Assembly: GCA_030847615.1 (NCBI GenBank) | Contig: JAUMIR010000004.1 | Span: forward strand, 275,613,501 to 275,677,500 | Length of the DNA: 64,000 nt | Direction: 5' to 3' | DNA from: Gambelia wislizenii | Lineage: Eukaryota > Chordata > Lepidosauria > Squamata > Crotaphytidae | Part shown: positions 1-11,963 of the stretch, in pieces | Layout: each line of letters opens with the position of its first letter | Position numbering within the stretch: the stretch's first letter is position 1 | Translations under genes and position numbers: made by a program | Notes under the pieces: model-generated | What the model saw: only the letters and a program-made list of their open reading frames with translations | What the model was told of the DNA's origin: nothing | The model's database searches: none

Positions 1-1507
1 GGTACATCAAACAATGATAATCAGTTTCTTGTAAGTGTCCATTGTTTGCTCAAAACACTATTTCCAAAATATTCCCAAAATATTTTAAGACACAATGCAT
101 ACTATACCCATTAACAAATGAATAGTTGCTTCTAATTATTTCTACAACTGCATCCAACAGTCAAATCTTACTCTATAAGAAAGCAAGCTATGCTCTGCAT
201 CAGACGCAGTTGAAGGTGGTCACAGAAATCCAGGGTTCAACTTGTGCATTTGGTTTGAACAAATAACATAAAACAAGCATTTTCTGCAAATCATTCATAC
301 ATTAGCACCACAATAAGTCAAACAGATATTTGTGCAAAATACTGTATAAACTGCTCTGCAGTATTAGATGCTCAGCATTATGAAATAAGCCCCTTTTTAA
401 GCATTCACAGATCTCACACTAATATCAGCATGAATAATAAAAGTTGTTACTCTTCATCAACTGTTTCTAAATGTTAACAATGAATATCAGCTCAAAAAGG
501 ATGAGCATTTGCTCAGCAGTGTGCAAGCACCAGATTTCGTCTACCCACCCCCCACATCTTTCCAGCAGCTCCTTGTACACACACCAATTCCAGAAGGGTA
601 AATTGGTGCACAGAAGCCTAGATATGGCAATTGCTAAACTGGGGCATTTGTATAACAGTCATCCCAAGGTGAGATGAGGTAGGAACACAGGGGAGGAGGA
701 AATCAATCAAACTCAAGTCAACCATTCACTTTAGAAGAGTTTGTATTGATTATCTTTAATTAGCTTGACATTACAGGATAAATACATATTTACAGATTCT
801 CACTTTCATAAAATGTCCATTAAGCTGTTACAAACAAAACTGCCTTTGAGATGTGAGTAGCATAAGGAGAAAATAAGAATGAAATCTCTGTATCAAAATA
901 TACAATAAGAATTACATACTATTTCTTTCAAATAGTAAATGGGTTTAGTAATTTAATAACTTTTAACAGTTACTTTCAATAGTATTCTCAATGAAGTCTG
1001 TAAAAGCATCTAAGAAACCAGAAAATTAAGGAATAATCATTAATAGCATAATCAAATAATTTCAATTTTTTAAATTAATCCTATAGAGGCAGAATCTTAA
1101 AATCTAAAATATAAATATATATACAATATGTCAGTCATGCCATAATGTTCTACAGCCAATTAGTATTTTGTTAGAAAGATGAACAATTTGAGGGTTAATA
1201 ATACAAGTTACTATCATAGTGCTTGTACAGGTTAGTGCTAAGAATGCACAAACTGAAGCAATGCCATACGGAACCCAATCACATTACTAAAAACACTTTT
1301 ACCTTCCTACTAACAAATGTGTTACTTCAGTTAGTCTCTCAACTGCAAGTTTCTTTTAAAAAGCTTTTTGAGAAATGAATCTATATTATATGGCTGGTAT
1401 GTCCATTGGGGAGGGGGAGGTTACCCCATTTATCCCGGAACCCTGTTGCTCTTTGATAATTTCATGGACATTTCCAAAAGTCAATGACCTCTGTCCCTGA
1501 ATTGAAG
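1..1507 (-). other. ASPH: 3' UTR of short ASPH isoform and/or downstream intron
   Basis: AT-rich sequence following the TGA stop on the minus strand. I found no AATAAA in this orientation; ATTAAA occurs at 957-952 and 759-754 and could serve as polyadenylation signals. No further ASPH exon was recognised here, and the single short ORF on the plus strand is not convincing. For full-length transcripts this stretch would be intron. Confidence 0.5.
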
Positions 1508-1749
1508 TCACTGGTTCTGTAAATCCACAATAACGCACGTCTTTTTCCCCTGAACCCCTTCATTCTGTGACGTACCATCAACATCATCTGCTGCATCGCT
1601 CTCTTCTTCTTCTATTATTTCAAAAGGAGTCATTACATCATAGAGAAATGAGAGGAAACCATAAAACCAATCAGAACTTTCCTCTGCTAAAATATTAAGG
1701 ACCTCCTCAAGTGAATCAATATTTTCATTATTGCCATCTTTGGTCAAGC
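1508..1749 (-). CDS. ASPH: ASPH alternative terminal exon (short isoform C-terminus)
   Basis: This exon follows a strong polypyrimidine tract and TAG acceptor (1752-1750) and reads (G)LTKDGNNENIDSLEEVLNI... to ...CVIVDLQNQ with a TGA stop at 1510-1508. It matches the C-terminus of the short human ASPH isoforms (ending ...CVILDLHNQ), which stop before the Glu-rich linker and hydroxylase domain. It contains an aromatic hydrophobic patch (SSDWFYGFLSFLYDVMTPF) followed by an acidic run (EIIEEEESDAADD). Spliced to the exons above, it predicts proteins of 169 or 184 residues from P1 and 158 or 173 from P2, without or with the cassette exon. The catalytic exons of full ASPH must lie left of the window. 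Confidence 0.93.
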
Positions 1750-2378
1750 CTACACAACAATAAAGGAAAGAGAAAGAGAGAAAAAAGCAGCAGTTAGGCG
1801 GAAAAAGAAGCTGACATATAAGATTTTCAGAGACCCTTCATCATGATTAGGATACAAAGCATTAGAACAGCATGGATTAGCAAATTAGTAAAAAGAAATC
1901 TGAAGGTAGTGAAGCAGCATAGTTTCTTAAGAAGAATTGGAAGAAATATAGACTTAACACATATTAATACAGTACCAATCTTGCTACGCCTATTTGTCAT
2001 CAGAGTGAATGACTTAGGAGAGTGTTACACTTGTATTTATATCTCTACCAGTGCACTACATTAAGTACTGCACTATCTTTAGAACCATCTGCAGAACAGC
2101 TTCTTTTGGCCACTATTTTTATTTCATTTTTTAAAAAAAGTCATACACATTTATCTCTCTAAATTCCTGACACCTACCACTAAGAGGACCAATTCATACA
2201 TATAGTTTTCTGATCATGAACATTTAAAACACCCCAATAATCTGCTGTTTTTGCTGCAAAGAGCAACATACCTATCTTGTGAAGGAGAGGCTGACTTTTC
2301 AGGAAACAAATCACACAGCTTACCTAATAATCACACAGAAAACAACAGTACTTTTAAGAAGTACATCAGCATTATTTA

Positions 2379-2590
2379 CAGTTGTCCCTCCGTATCCATG
2401 GATTTGGTATTCACAGATTTAAGTATTTACGGCTTGAAAATATTCTTAAAAAATAATAATTCAAAAAGCAATTATATAAGAGACACCATTTTGCTATGCC
2501 ATTGTATATAATGGGACTTGAGTATTCACGGATTTTGGTATCCACGGGGGTTCCTGGAACCACACCCCAGCGAATATGAAGGGACAACTG
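2379..2590. mobile_element. Tigger-like (TcMar) MITE
   Basis: Flanked by TA. Ends CAGTTGTCCCTCC / GGGACAACTG form terminal inverted repeats, with further internal symmetry (TATCCATGGATTTGG / TTTGGTATCCACGGG). No coding capacity. Same family as 4149-4378, 14895-15124 and 54733-54960. Confidence 0.85.
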
Positions 2591-4148
2591 TATAATGTAT
2601 CATATATATCACATATGTGATAAATGCTCCCAATGTGACAATGTGCTATATACTATCCTCTCTCCACAAAGTTCATTTCCATTCTAGGTAGGACAGATGG
2701 GCCACTCTCAACAGAAAAGAACATATGCACATTAACAATGACATCAGAAACACCAATATTCAAAAATCACTGGGTGAAAAATTCAATCCTAAATACTGTC
2801 ACTAACAAAGCATCTGTTCTGAAGAAATAATAAAAAAAAACTTTGAAGGGAGACTGCTGAGTTACAACTGATAAGGAAGTTCTAATCTATCACCAAGTTT
2901 CAACTGAACTTAAACACTACTTGTGTTAAATAACTTACTAGCACCAGGATGTTTGTTATCAACAACAGTTTTGTGAGTACTTAGTATTAATAATGTAAAT
3001 GTCACTGTCAGTACTTTCTGCATTTCATTGCCCTCTAGCCTTACTATCTACAGTCAGGCCCCCAATTATGCATACTGAAACTCTAGATGATGCTCCATTC
3101 ATTTTATGATGTGGGCTACATATCATGAAAATTACACTTAGACATCTATTAGTCTTTAGGGTGCCACAGGACTCTGTCGTTTTTATTAACTAATTCAGTT
3201 TGAGATCAGCCTTTAGCCATGCCATTATTATTACTTATTTAAAATATTTCAATACCAATCCTAGAGGCAAATTCTCCTCAAGGTGGTTTATAGCTCAAGA
3301 ATTTAACACTTAGGAAAGAGTCAACTGTACAAACACCTTATATTAAAAACAGCTCAGAAGAGACAAATTTTAAAGGCCCATCAGGCAGAGTAAGATACAT
3401 GCATGCAACTTGAGAACAAATGTGTCACAGCTAAGAGGTAAGTATCTAAGATGGAGAAAAGTGTAATGTTCTCCTCTTGAACTACATCTTCATATAGTTC
3501 TTCAAGCATATTGTACAAAGGGTATCAATTAACAGCAAGAAGGGGTCGGTAGTGCAAGATGGAACAGATTAGGTAAGGAAGCTTTTAAAATCAATATTAT
3601 TTTCACCCTACATGACCATTCCTGCAGTAAAACTGCATGACAGTTTGGACTACTTCATTTTGAAGGCACGAATTATAAACCCATCCCATACACTAGCTGA
3701 ATCTATTGATATATGAAGTGACAGTATTTTAAATCTATTGCAGTCTATTAGGTATGTATCCAATTGTGGCCACTCTGTTGATCAAAGGTTTCTGTGAGTA
3801 GAACAGGGAGGATGATATAGTAGGGTGATTTACCCCTGCAACCCCCTTGGAATCCTGGACCTGTTCCAATGAGTTCTTTAACTATGGGAAACATCTGGGG
3901 TTGAGGTGTAGAAGGGCTGCAGTAGGAAGGATATCTCCTCTCTGCTCAATAGATAGAAACTTGCTATCAGCCCAGTGGTTGTAACTGGATATAACCCACT
4001 ACTTTTAATGCTAAGAAGAGAAATGTAACCTGTAGATATACTTCTTAATTCAATTATTTATTCTTTCATTGTATGCAGTATAATTACTCTCCCCCCATAA
4101 TCAGATTAAGATACAGTATCAAGTATGACTCTACTGAAAAAGCAAGTA

Positions 4149-4378
4149 CAGTCGTCCCTCCACATTCACGGAATTGACATCCACGGATTTGAGTATTCAC
4201 AGCTTGAAAATATTCTTAAAAAAATAATAATCCTAATAGCAAACCTTGATTTTGCCATCTTATATAAGAGACACCATTTTGCTATGCCATTGCATATAAT
4301 GGGACTTGAGTATTCACGGATTTGGGTATTCACGGGGGGTCCTGGAACCAAACCCCAGCAAATCTGAAGGGACAACTG
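4149..4378. mobile_element. Tigger-like MITE
   Basis: TA-flanked copy with ends CAGTCGTCCCTCC and GGGACAACTG. The open frames on both strands across it are repeat artefacts. Abuts the next MITE. Confidence 0.85.
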
Positions 4379-4380
4379 TA

Positions 4381-4594
4381 CAGGAGGCCCCCCCCCTTAG
4401 CCACAGATTCTGCATCCATGGATTCCACCATCCAAAGTTTGGATTTTTTTTTTAAAACAAAGCAAAAAGCAAAGCTTGATTTCTACATTTTATATAAGGG
4501 ACACCATTTTACAATGCCATAGTGGCTTGAGCATCCATGAAGTTATCCATGAAGGTCCTGGAATTAAACCCCAGCAGATATCAAGGGCCAACTG
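4381..4594. mobile_element. Tigger-like MITE, subfamily variant
   Basis: Starts CAGGAGGCCC after the TA of the preceding element and ends GGGCCAACTG followed by TA. The inner part (GATTCCACCATCC, CACCATTTTACAATGCC) is related to but distinct from the preceding copy. Confidence 0.75.
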
Positions 4595-5541
4595 TATACC
4601 CATTTAAACGCAAAGAAAGCATAATTAACATTAACCTAACCCTCTAACAATCTGCAAACTTGCTGAAAGGATAATATGGCAAGTTGCTGGTGACACTAAA
4701 ATGTTTCTGTAGGACTCTCACAAAGAACAGAATAAAGAACAAGAATTGAGTTAGTGATTTCTGTAAGGATTGGGTACTTGTGACCTTAACCCCCATACCA
4801 TCACAATCTATTATAACTTTATTAGAATTACCATACTAAGAACCCTAACATATAGTTTATTCATGGTAATATATACTAACACCATGGGGAAGAGGAGAAA
4901 GAATGGAGTAAAAGTGCATGTTACAAGCAGGAAAATGCAAGCAGGAAATATATAAAACAACTCAAGTCCTAGAAATAAAGACAGGACACTACCCTTAACA
5001 TTCTAAAATTCTAAGCTCCTGGTAGAGAAAACTAGTACAGAGGTAGGCAGACTTCAGATGTACTATCAAGATCCAATTTTCTTTTATTAGCACTCTGACA
5101 CCCACCAACCAGAGCCCGGTGAAAAACAGAGATATGAGGAAATCAAAGTATGCAAAGAATCAAAGAGCAAACACGATATTCCTCAACACATTCTCAGTCT
5201 AAAAATTTGCAATTAGTAACAACATCAAGCTCACAAGTCTTGTTACATTAAAAAGAATTCTGGTTTCCTCACTCCTCACATGCCTTTAAGGCAGGGTTGT
5301 TTTTGCAGGAAAGAGTAAGCTAATTTAGAAGAGCAGTTGCTGTTACGAGAAAAAACTAGAAACTGTCCCCAGAGGTTCACAAGTAAACCTCAAAATACTA
5401 TTGCCAGCACCTGACATTGGATATACCTTTCTAAATCTATTTCTGTTCTCTCTCAACCACCACCTCCAGTCTGACTGTGTCTCCATTCTCTTTCTTGCAC
5501 TCTGTCTCCCTCCCTCATACCATACATGCATACATGGACAC

Positions 5542-5545
<4 letters not shown>

Positions 5546-5614
<69 letters not shown>
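5546..5614. repeat. Microsatellite (CA)n(GA)n
   Basis: About 12 CA units then about 21 GA units. ORFs on both strands that include poly-Ser/Leu or RERERE runs are products of this repeat. Confidence 0.95.
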
Positions 5615-5618
<4 letters not shown>

Positions 5619-6360
5619 AAATGAGGAAGCATATACCAACACTCAACAGTTCACCTACTGTGGAAACACTGTGATACTATCATCCACTACTGTTTACATT
5701 TACACAAAAGTTTCTGTACAAATACTGTAAGTGAAGGTACTCTAAATACGTAAAAGTAATGTACTAAATCTTGGTTAAAAGCTGTACATGATCAAATGAG
5801 ATGTACTATTAACACTAGGAGATCTTTGAGAAGAACACCACAAAAAAATCTAATAAACTTGCCAAATGAACTAACAATCTCTATGGAAGACATGGATTAC
5901 TATTATATCAGAATCAACTTTTCCAATAATATACACAATATACACAATATAGAACTGATAAACAACTTGGTAATATGACGTAAGAATAACCATGACACAG
6001 ATTTGTTTTTCTAATGAGAACATTCCAGGGCCTATTAACTACACTTCATTTCAAGGCTTTTCTCTTCCAGTTCCACACCCACACATTCTTCTATCATTCT
6101 GTTATTACTAATCTTAATCTTTCCAGCTGGCTGCGCACATAAAATGTGTTCTTATTCATTCACTTTTATGTTATGCATTTCAATCTGTAGACTGACTTTT
6201 CAAAACCTCTACCATCTTTTCTACCTTGGGCAAACATTTTCAACTCTACATATACAGTACTTTCCCCCTTTCTAACTTCTCAGCTCAGTTTCCTTCCTGT
6301 ACCTCTTGATTCCCACCCCCATATTGGATTCTTCCCGCTTCACAGTGGTTCCTCTAATCC

Positions 6361-6495
6361 AGTGGTTCCCAAACTCTGGTCCTTCAGGTGTTTTGGACTT
6401 CAGTTCCCAGTTCCCTGACCATTAGCCAAGGTGGCTGAGGCTTCTGGGAGCTGGAGTCCAAAATATCTGGAGGATCAGAGTCTGGGAACCTCTTC
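6361..6495. mobile_element. hAT-like MITE with 8-bp TSD
   Basis: Flanked by TCTAATCC on both sides (6353-6360 and 6496-6503). The 135-bp body is largely palindromic: AGTGGTTCCCAAACTCTGG at one end, CAGAGTCTGGGAACC at the other, CTTCTGGGAGCTGGAGTCC facing GGACTTCAGTTCCCAG. Classical small hAT element. Confidence 0.85.
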
Positions 6496-7592
6496 TCTAA
6501 TCCTTTACAGTAGTCTTTCTTCAACCCTAATCACCACTTCTCCATTTGCTTTTTATTATCCATCACACATACTACTCTACTTCAAATGTACATCCCATGT
6601 ATAAATTTGATACATTTTTGGAGGTGAGTTTCACAGATACTCAATCTGGTTTCTCAGATACTTAATACAATTTCTCATTTAAAAACGGGTAACGAAAACT
6701 AATATCCCAACTGATTCTAAGTGCCCTACTGCACTTGGAAATGCCTTATCAAGCTTGACTAAATTAGTTCTGTATCATTCAGTCCCTCTACACACAAGCC
6801 AACTAAAAATATGAGAAGCAACACTGTACACAATCAACAACTGACTGAAGTATTCATACTCACCAGCCAGTTTGCTATGAAAGGGAAGCATGAACTAAGC
6901 AGGATACATCCACAGTAGCAAAAAAGAATGTTTAGAGTTATGCATTCTCAGTCGAGGAGCTAGCTAATATTCCCACTAATGGATTGAAGCCACTTCTACA
7001 CCCATTCCTGCACCCTTCTAAAAAAATCCCAGTATCAAATGGATGATGTGTTCCAGTGGCTGCAAGTACACCAAAATATAAGGTTTCAGGGTGAAAAGCT
7101 CCATTGCCCATTTCCTTTAAGGTGTTTCTTTTAAGATTCACCTACACCTACTACTAAACACTACTTACGCACACCATAGCCTCACTAGAAGGCACAGAAG
7201 ATTATCAGTAGACAACTGCTCCTTTAATAGTATAAAATGCAGGCCAAGTCATCTTAAATTACAGGCTTTTAGGACTGTCATATTCAAAGTATTAGCTCAA
7301 ATATGTAAATTCCAGGCCCTTAGGGATCCTTTACCTGGAACACTTTCTTATAAAGGGTTGGCAATAAAAGCAGGTAAGGAATGATGGCAGCAGTGGCCAT
7401 TCAGGTGGCAACAGTCATTCAGTTATTTTAATATAGCAGATAAAGTAATTATCTGTTCTTCTCTTTAACCAGAAAGCTTCTGACATGGAGATGAGCTCTC
7501 AAGATAATTCATTAATTACTCCAGGAAGTGGGGTGCTGAGGGACCCTAGTTTCATTAATTCTTGTGAGAGCCCCTTTAATTTCTCTTTAGAA

Positions 7593-7948
7593 CAGGGATT
7601 GGGAAACTGTGGCTAATGGTCCATATCCAGCAACCAGAGCTTCCCCCCTCCCCACTGATTTCAACCCCAAATGCTCTCACAATACCTAGGGAACATATGG
7701 GGCAATTTAGTCATGCTTTCAGGGGAACACTGGGTCATTTTAGTCCCAAGAGAAGCCCTTTTTTCAGCAAAAAGTGACCCAGAAGACAACATTAGGGTCA
7801 CTTCCTATTGTAAAATGGCCTCCCTTGGGCCTAAAACAGCCCAGTGAAATTGTAAGGGGAAAAAGGTGTGGGGTGGGATATGGCAGGGGTGGCAGTTCTC
7901 CAAAGTTCCTGGGGACCGAAACAAACCCCCAACAGTTCCCCACACCTG
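7593..7948. mobile_element. hAT-like MITE with 8-bp TSD
   Basis: Flanked by CTTTAGAA at 7585-7592 and 7949-7956. Ends CAGGGATTGGGAAACTGT and CAGTTCCCCACACCTG are inverted. The ORFs inside on both strands are not genes. Confidence 0.85.
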
Positions 7949-8451
7949 CTTTAGAATCAAGCAAAAGGAGGGAGGAAGTAAGTTATGTTTGTTGAATTGT
8001 TTTGAGTTCTAGTAACTCAGGCACTGAGAAGATTTAATTGTAATAAATTCTAAGGATTTGGAATACATTTGTGGAATACTCCTTAAGCTGATTTAGAACT
8101 TCTGATCAGTGCTTTTCCAATTTGATTTCATATAAGCATACTGAAAAGCGGCCTACTTTAAAAAAAAACACCTTTGTTTTTAATATATTGTTATTAATTC
8201 AGTTACATTCCATCTTTACCTCAGAACTAGGACTCAATTTTGCTTACAAATATTAAAATAATGCTGTAGATGAGAACAGGACTTTAAAATGAAAATACAG
8301 CTGATTCTTCTACAACCATACATCCTGCAATGCTAATTTCACAATCACCATATGTTACTGTAAACATAAGCAGATATCATTACAATTTCTGCTTGAATGC
8401 TAAAAAAATAATGAAACATTTTAAGATAAGACTTTAGACATGTGTACTTGC

Positions 8452-8520
8452 CTAGCAAAACCTTGGCATCTTCCACATCAAAATCTCCATCTCCATCAGC
8501 ATCATAAATCCCAAGTTTTC
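8452..8520 (-). CDS. ASPH: ASPH EF-hand exon
   Basis: A 69-base exon reading (G)KLGIYDADGDGDFDVEDAKVLL(G) in phase 1 at both ends. The loop DADGDGDFDVED has acidic residues at EF-hand positions 1, 3, 5, 7, 9 and 12 and Phe at position 8, and supplies the lumenal calcium-binding site of junctate/ASPH. The acceptor is TTCTAG at 8526-8521. The donor is unusual: the exon ends CTAG and the intron begins GCAAGT, a GC-AG type site that is required to keep frame with the next exon read here (G|GC TTG ACC). Identity with vertebrate ASPH is nearly complete. Confidence 0.95.
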   Translation of the reverse strand, partial: ENLGFMMLMEMEILMWKMPRFC

Positions 8521-9845
8521 CTAGAACAGAGGAGACAACTCAGCAATATGCCTCAAAATTAATCTGCTGAAGGTGTGATGGACTGCAACCAAATGTCATA
8601 ATTCTTTCAACATTTTAGAAAAAGTCCCATTCTAAATACAAATGCAAGCCTACTAATTGTTTTTAAGATCATAGTTTTTGCTGCTGAAATAAACCAATCT
8701 TCTTAAAATGCCCTTTTTTTGACAAAATTCTTAATGCCTTTCATACTGCTAAGTCAGCAATGCCTCCTCTTGGCATTTAAAAATTTATAATTTTGTATCT
8801 GAAATACCTATGCAATTCAAATGCAACAGCTGTAATCCTGTTCATCCACGTCAAGTATATTTCTGATAATCTCCAACTGGAACAGGACTGCACCCAGAAG
8901 TTAACAAGTAGTATTTTTTAAAATGCTAATCGCTTCATGGTGCTTTTTAGTTATTAACACAATTACATATCTAATGCCAAGAGATGTGATACTCTATATG
9001 CAGCAACGCCAACACCTGATTGCAGAAATAATGCATTGAGGAGAAACAAAGATGCACACAATGTGAAGACATTCTTACATACAAGGTGAAAAACATTCCT
9101 GAAAATTGTGAACTGCAGCCCTAGGACACCAACAGAGCCATAAGCCAATCACTCAAGAAATGTTCAGGAAGAACTGGACTCAAAGAAGTGTGCCAACCAA
9201 GCTGAAGGAACTGTAGACCATTAGCAGCTGAAAAGAGCTGAAATTTCAGGACAATGTCGGAGCTGAGTTTTCTGCGGTGAAGCCACAGGCAGTCATACTG
9301 AGAAGCTGAAACATACCCCTACCTAGAGCTACTCAGTGGGAAATTTAAGTCTCTTAACATTTCAAATCTGACTATTTTGTTTTGCCCCAAGACAACTAAA
9401 ATGAAGATATCTAAAAATTTAATTTAAAAGATTGTCAACAATTCAATTAATCTTCCCAAATTACAATGAATAAACTTGGAAAGCAGGCTCCCTTGTTTAC
9501 CCCTAGGGTGCTCAGCATACAAACAAAAGCAGCTCTAAGCCACAGTTTGCCAGACAGCTTGGTAACAAATTTAGGTTTCATTTCTAAATTATAGAAATTA
9601 TTATTTTTGGTGCAATGTCTAAATTGCCTGAATTAGCCAATGTTTGAACCCATATGTGTGTGTGTGCATGTATTTGTGCACTGACTGCATACCAGTCATC
9701 TCCTGAATGCACAGGACCAGTACCCGTGGTTTCAATTATACATCATCTGAAAAATTTGGTCTCTCTAGGCATTTCCTAAGTCCTCCAGTGTGATTCTATG
9801 GGATTTGCTATTACCCACAGTTTCAAGTATTTGCAGTAAGTCTGG

Positions 9846-9894
9846 GAATGTATGCCTCACACATATGGGGGGGGGGCGACCTGTATATCTTTTA
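9846..9894. mobile_element. MITE right-end remnant
   Basis: The block 9717-9894 (CCGTGGTTTCAATTATACATC ... poly-G ... CGACCTGTA) has the look of a decayed TA-type MITE like 47306-47572 but only weakly supported; the coordinates given cover the clearest right-end part. Confidence 0.3.
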
Positions 9895-10136
9895 ATAATT
9901 TATAATGGAAACTTGATTATAATTTTCCTTCTCAAAAGAAAAGCTACTAACATTATTTTGGTGGTAACAGTAAAGTCAAAAACAAATATTTGTTTGCATA
10001 CAATCTTAAATCTGTAACTGTAAAACTCTGTAATGAAAAGTCACATAGGGAACCTGTGCCCAATTTTTGTCAAGAACTACCTCCTCTTCTTAAACCTATT
10101 TTGCTAGACTGGATATTGGAAGCTTGTTGCACTCTA

Positions 10137-10693
10137 CAGTCATTCCTTCACATTCGCGGGGGTTAGGAACAGACAACTCCCGCAAATGTGAAAAAAACGT
10201 GAATAAGAAATGAGCCTGCTGGCGAGCAGTTTTCCACCCCACTCCCTTCCCAAGTCAGCGAGGAGCTTCCTGAGAAGCCCCTCGCTGCCTTGGGAAGGGA
10301 GTGGGGTGTAGCGCGAGCGCACCAGCTGCTTCCCACCCCCCCTTCCCAAGGCAGCGAGGAGCTTCCTGAGAAGCCCCTCGCTGTCTTGGGAAGGGAGTGG
10401 GGTGTAGCATGAGTGCGCCAGCTGGTTCCCACCCTTCCCTTCCCAAGGCAGCGAGGAGCTTCCTGAGAAGCCCCTGCCGGCCTTGAGAAGGGAGTGGGGT
10501 GTAGCGCGAGCACGCCAGCTGGTTCCCACCCACCCCTTCCCAAGGCAGCGAGAAGCTTCCTGAGAAGCCCCTGGCTGCCTTGGGAAGGGAGTGGGGTGTT
10601 GAGCAGCGGGGTGGGGGTGGGGGACGCACAGGCAGCTTTCAGCGAATGATCAAAACCACGAATGTGAAAGTCACGAATGTGGAGGGGCAACTG
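10137..10693. mobile_element. MITE carrying a hairpin minisatellite
   Basis: TA-flanked ends CAGTCATTCCTTCACATTCG and CGAATGTGGAGGGGCAACTG resemble the Tigger-like MITEs. The interior (10246-about 10600) is an expanded GC-rich tandem array, described separately. Long frames on the minus strand here translate the array and are not genes. Confidence 0.75.
10246..10600. repeat. 97-bp tandem repeat of palindromic units
   Basis: Four units starting CTTCCCAAG at 10246, 10342, 10439 and 10536 (periods 96-97). Each unit contains an inverted repeat: CTTCCCAAGGCAGCGAGG pairs with CCTCGCTGCCTTGGGAAG around a short inner stem GCTTC/GAAGC. Confidence 0.85.
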
Positions 10694-11462
10694 TACTTAT
10701 ATAGCTATAAATTCTTCATTGGAAAACCAGAAATCTGAGATTTCCTCTTATCTACCATATCCCTCAGACATCTATAGATATAGTAGCATAAAGTCTATAA
10801 GGTTAGGGCATTTCTGTCTAACCTGGGCCCCAAAACTGCCAAAGCAAAACAACCCATAGCAATTTCAATAGAGAAAAGCAAAGAACAGTGTACATGCCAG
10901 CTGTTACAAAAAAAGCTCTCGAAATTCAAGTTTATGTGAAGGAAGCAACCTAACACATACAAATTTCCCAAAGAAAGGAAGGAAGGAGAGATGCCAAGCT
11001 CACACTATCCAGCTCTTCCCAGCCACCTTTTCATTATTCCCAAATTCAAACCAAAAGTAGGAGACTAGCATAAACTATAAATGACTGTAAAGGAGTAAAC
11101 TATTTCAAACTATTTAACCAGTTTTAGTTTCTCTTTTACTTGTTAAATTGTTTAATATCATCTTAGCCTTTTAAAATCTGTTTCAAATTATTCAGGTTTT
11201 TATTGCAAGCTGCCTTGAAATCTTTGGACAGAGGACAGAATGTAAATATTTTAACTAATAAATAAAGGAACGAAAATTGAAGGACAAGGCAATAGATTTT
11301 CAGACTAAAGGTCAACTCCATTGAAGTGTCAACAGTCAGCTAGTAATAAAAATATCTTCTCAAACTTAGGGAAGAAAGAAAAGATGGTATTTTTAAAAAT
11401 AAAATTTTATACTGGAAGCTAATGAAATAGAAGTATAGTTTATTTCTCTATAATAATCCTAC

Positions 11463-11507
11463 CTTGGAGTACCTCTGACAAGTTATAACGGAAGTCCTTT
11501 GCTTTGG
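11463..11507 (-). CDS. ASPH: ASPH 45-nt cassette exon (junctin/junctate type)
   Basis: A 45-base exon encoding AKAKDFRYNLSEVLQ in the phase set by exon 2 (first codon split G|CC). The acceptor ends GCAG at 11511-11508 and the donor is G|GTAGGA at 11462-11457. Length is a multiple of three and both ends are phase 1, so inclusion or skipping leaves the frame intact. The same 15-residue segment is present in human junctin and junctate isoforms and absent from the full hydroxylase form. It lies 306 bases downstream of exon 2. It adds a short basic/amphipathic lumenal segment with a potential N-glycosylation site (NLS). Presence is read directly; tissue use is inferred from the family. Confidence 0.9.
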
Positions 11508-11813
11508 CTGCATGCATGGTAAAAATACAGAAACCATTATTCATATCATTAGAACCCAGATAGATTCTCATCTCCTTTACCTACAACCTTATCTTCATCC
11601 CAATTGCTTTTCTGGTTATTACAGTTACAAATATATACAATACACATGTGCCTCAACCTCCAGACTTCATTCATTGTTCTTACTACAATTCTAATGTTTG
11701 GTAATGAATAAAGAATAAGCAGCTATAGAACTATAATTTTAAAATGTATGGTATTTGGAAATATTACATTTCACATTTATTTCATTTTAGAGACTAACTG
11801 TTGAAACTCTTAC

Positions 11814-11963
11814 CTAGGACTTCCTCATAATCAACAAGCTCGAACCAAACCACTGCGACTGAAGTCCACACTCCCAGCAGTGCAATTACCATAAACCATG
11901 TAAAAAAAGAACTTCCAGAAATGCCTTCTTTCTTGCCATTCTTGCTTCCTCCATGTTTTGCCT
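11814..11963 (-). CDS. ASPH: ASPH exon 2 (transmembrane exon)
   Basis: This exon of 150 bases is common to all ASPH forms. The acceptor is CTTACAG at 11970-11964 and the donor is G|GTAAGA after 11814; it both enters and leaves in phase 1. It encodes the Lys/Gly-rich cytosolic stretch (AKHGGSKNGKKEG), then the single membrane anchor FFTWFMVIALLGVWTSVAVV (about residues 36-55 of the P1 form), then the start of the lumenal side (WFELVDYEEVL). The family is a type-II protein of the endoplasmic/sarcoplasmic reticulum. In junctin this segment contacts the ryanodine receptor and triadin/calsequestrin complex. The near-identity of the membrane segment to the human protein makes the assignment very safe. 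Confidence 0.96.

Larger units (their letters stand above)
1750..8451 (-). other. ASPH: ASPH intron before the terminal exon
   Basis: About 6.7 kb of AT-rich intron of GC-AG type (GC donor at 8451-8450, AG acceptor at 1751-1750). It contains three Tigger-like MITEs (2379-4594), a CA/GA microsatellite (5546-5614), and two hAT-like MITEs (6361-6495, 7593-7948). Elsewhere (for example 4600-5540 and 5620-6350) I see nothing beyond simple AT-rich sequence. Confidence 0.75.
8521..11462 (-). other. ASPH: ASPH intron between cassette and EF-hand exons
   Basis: Intron of about 2.9 kb. It holds a MITE remnant near 9717-9894 and the 557-bp element with internal hairpin minisatellite at 10137-10693. The rest is unremarkable AT-rich sequence. 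Confidence 0.75.

Noticed and set aside
5343..5730. ORFs with poly-SL, poly-CV or RERERE runs on both strands
   Set aside because: Products of the CA/GA microsatellite.
10140..10690. Three overlapping minus-strand ORFs of 124-175 codons, Pro/Ser/Gly rich
   Set aside because: They translate the 97-bp tandem array in all three frames; open reading follows from GC-rich repeat content.
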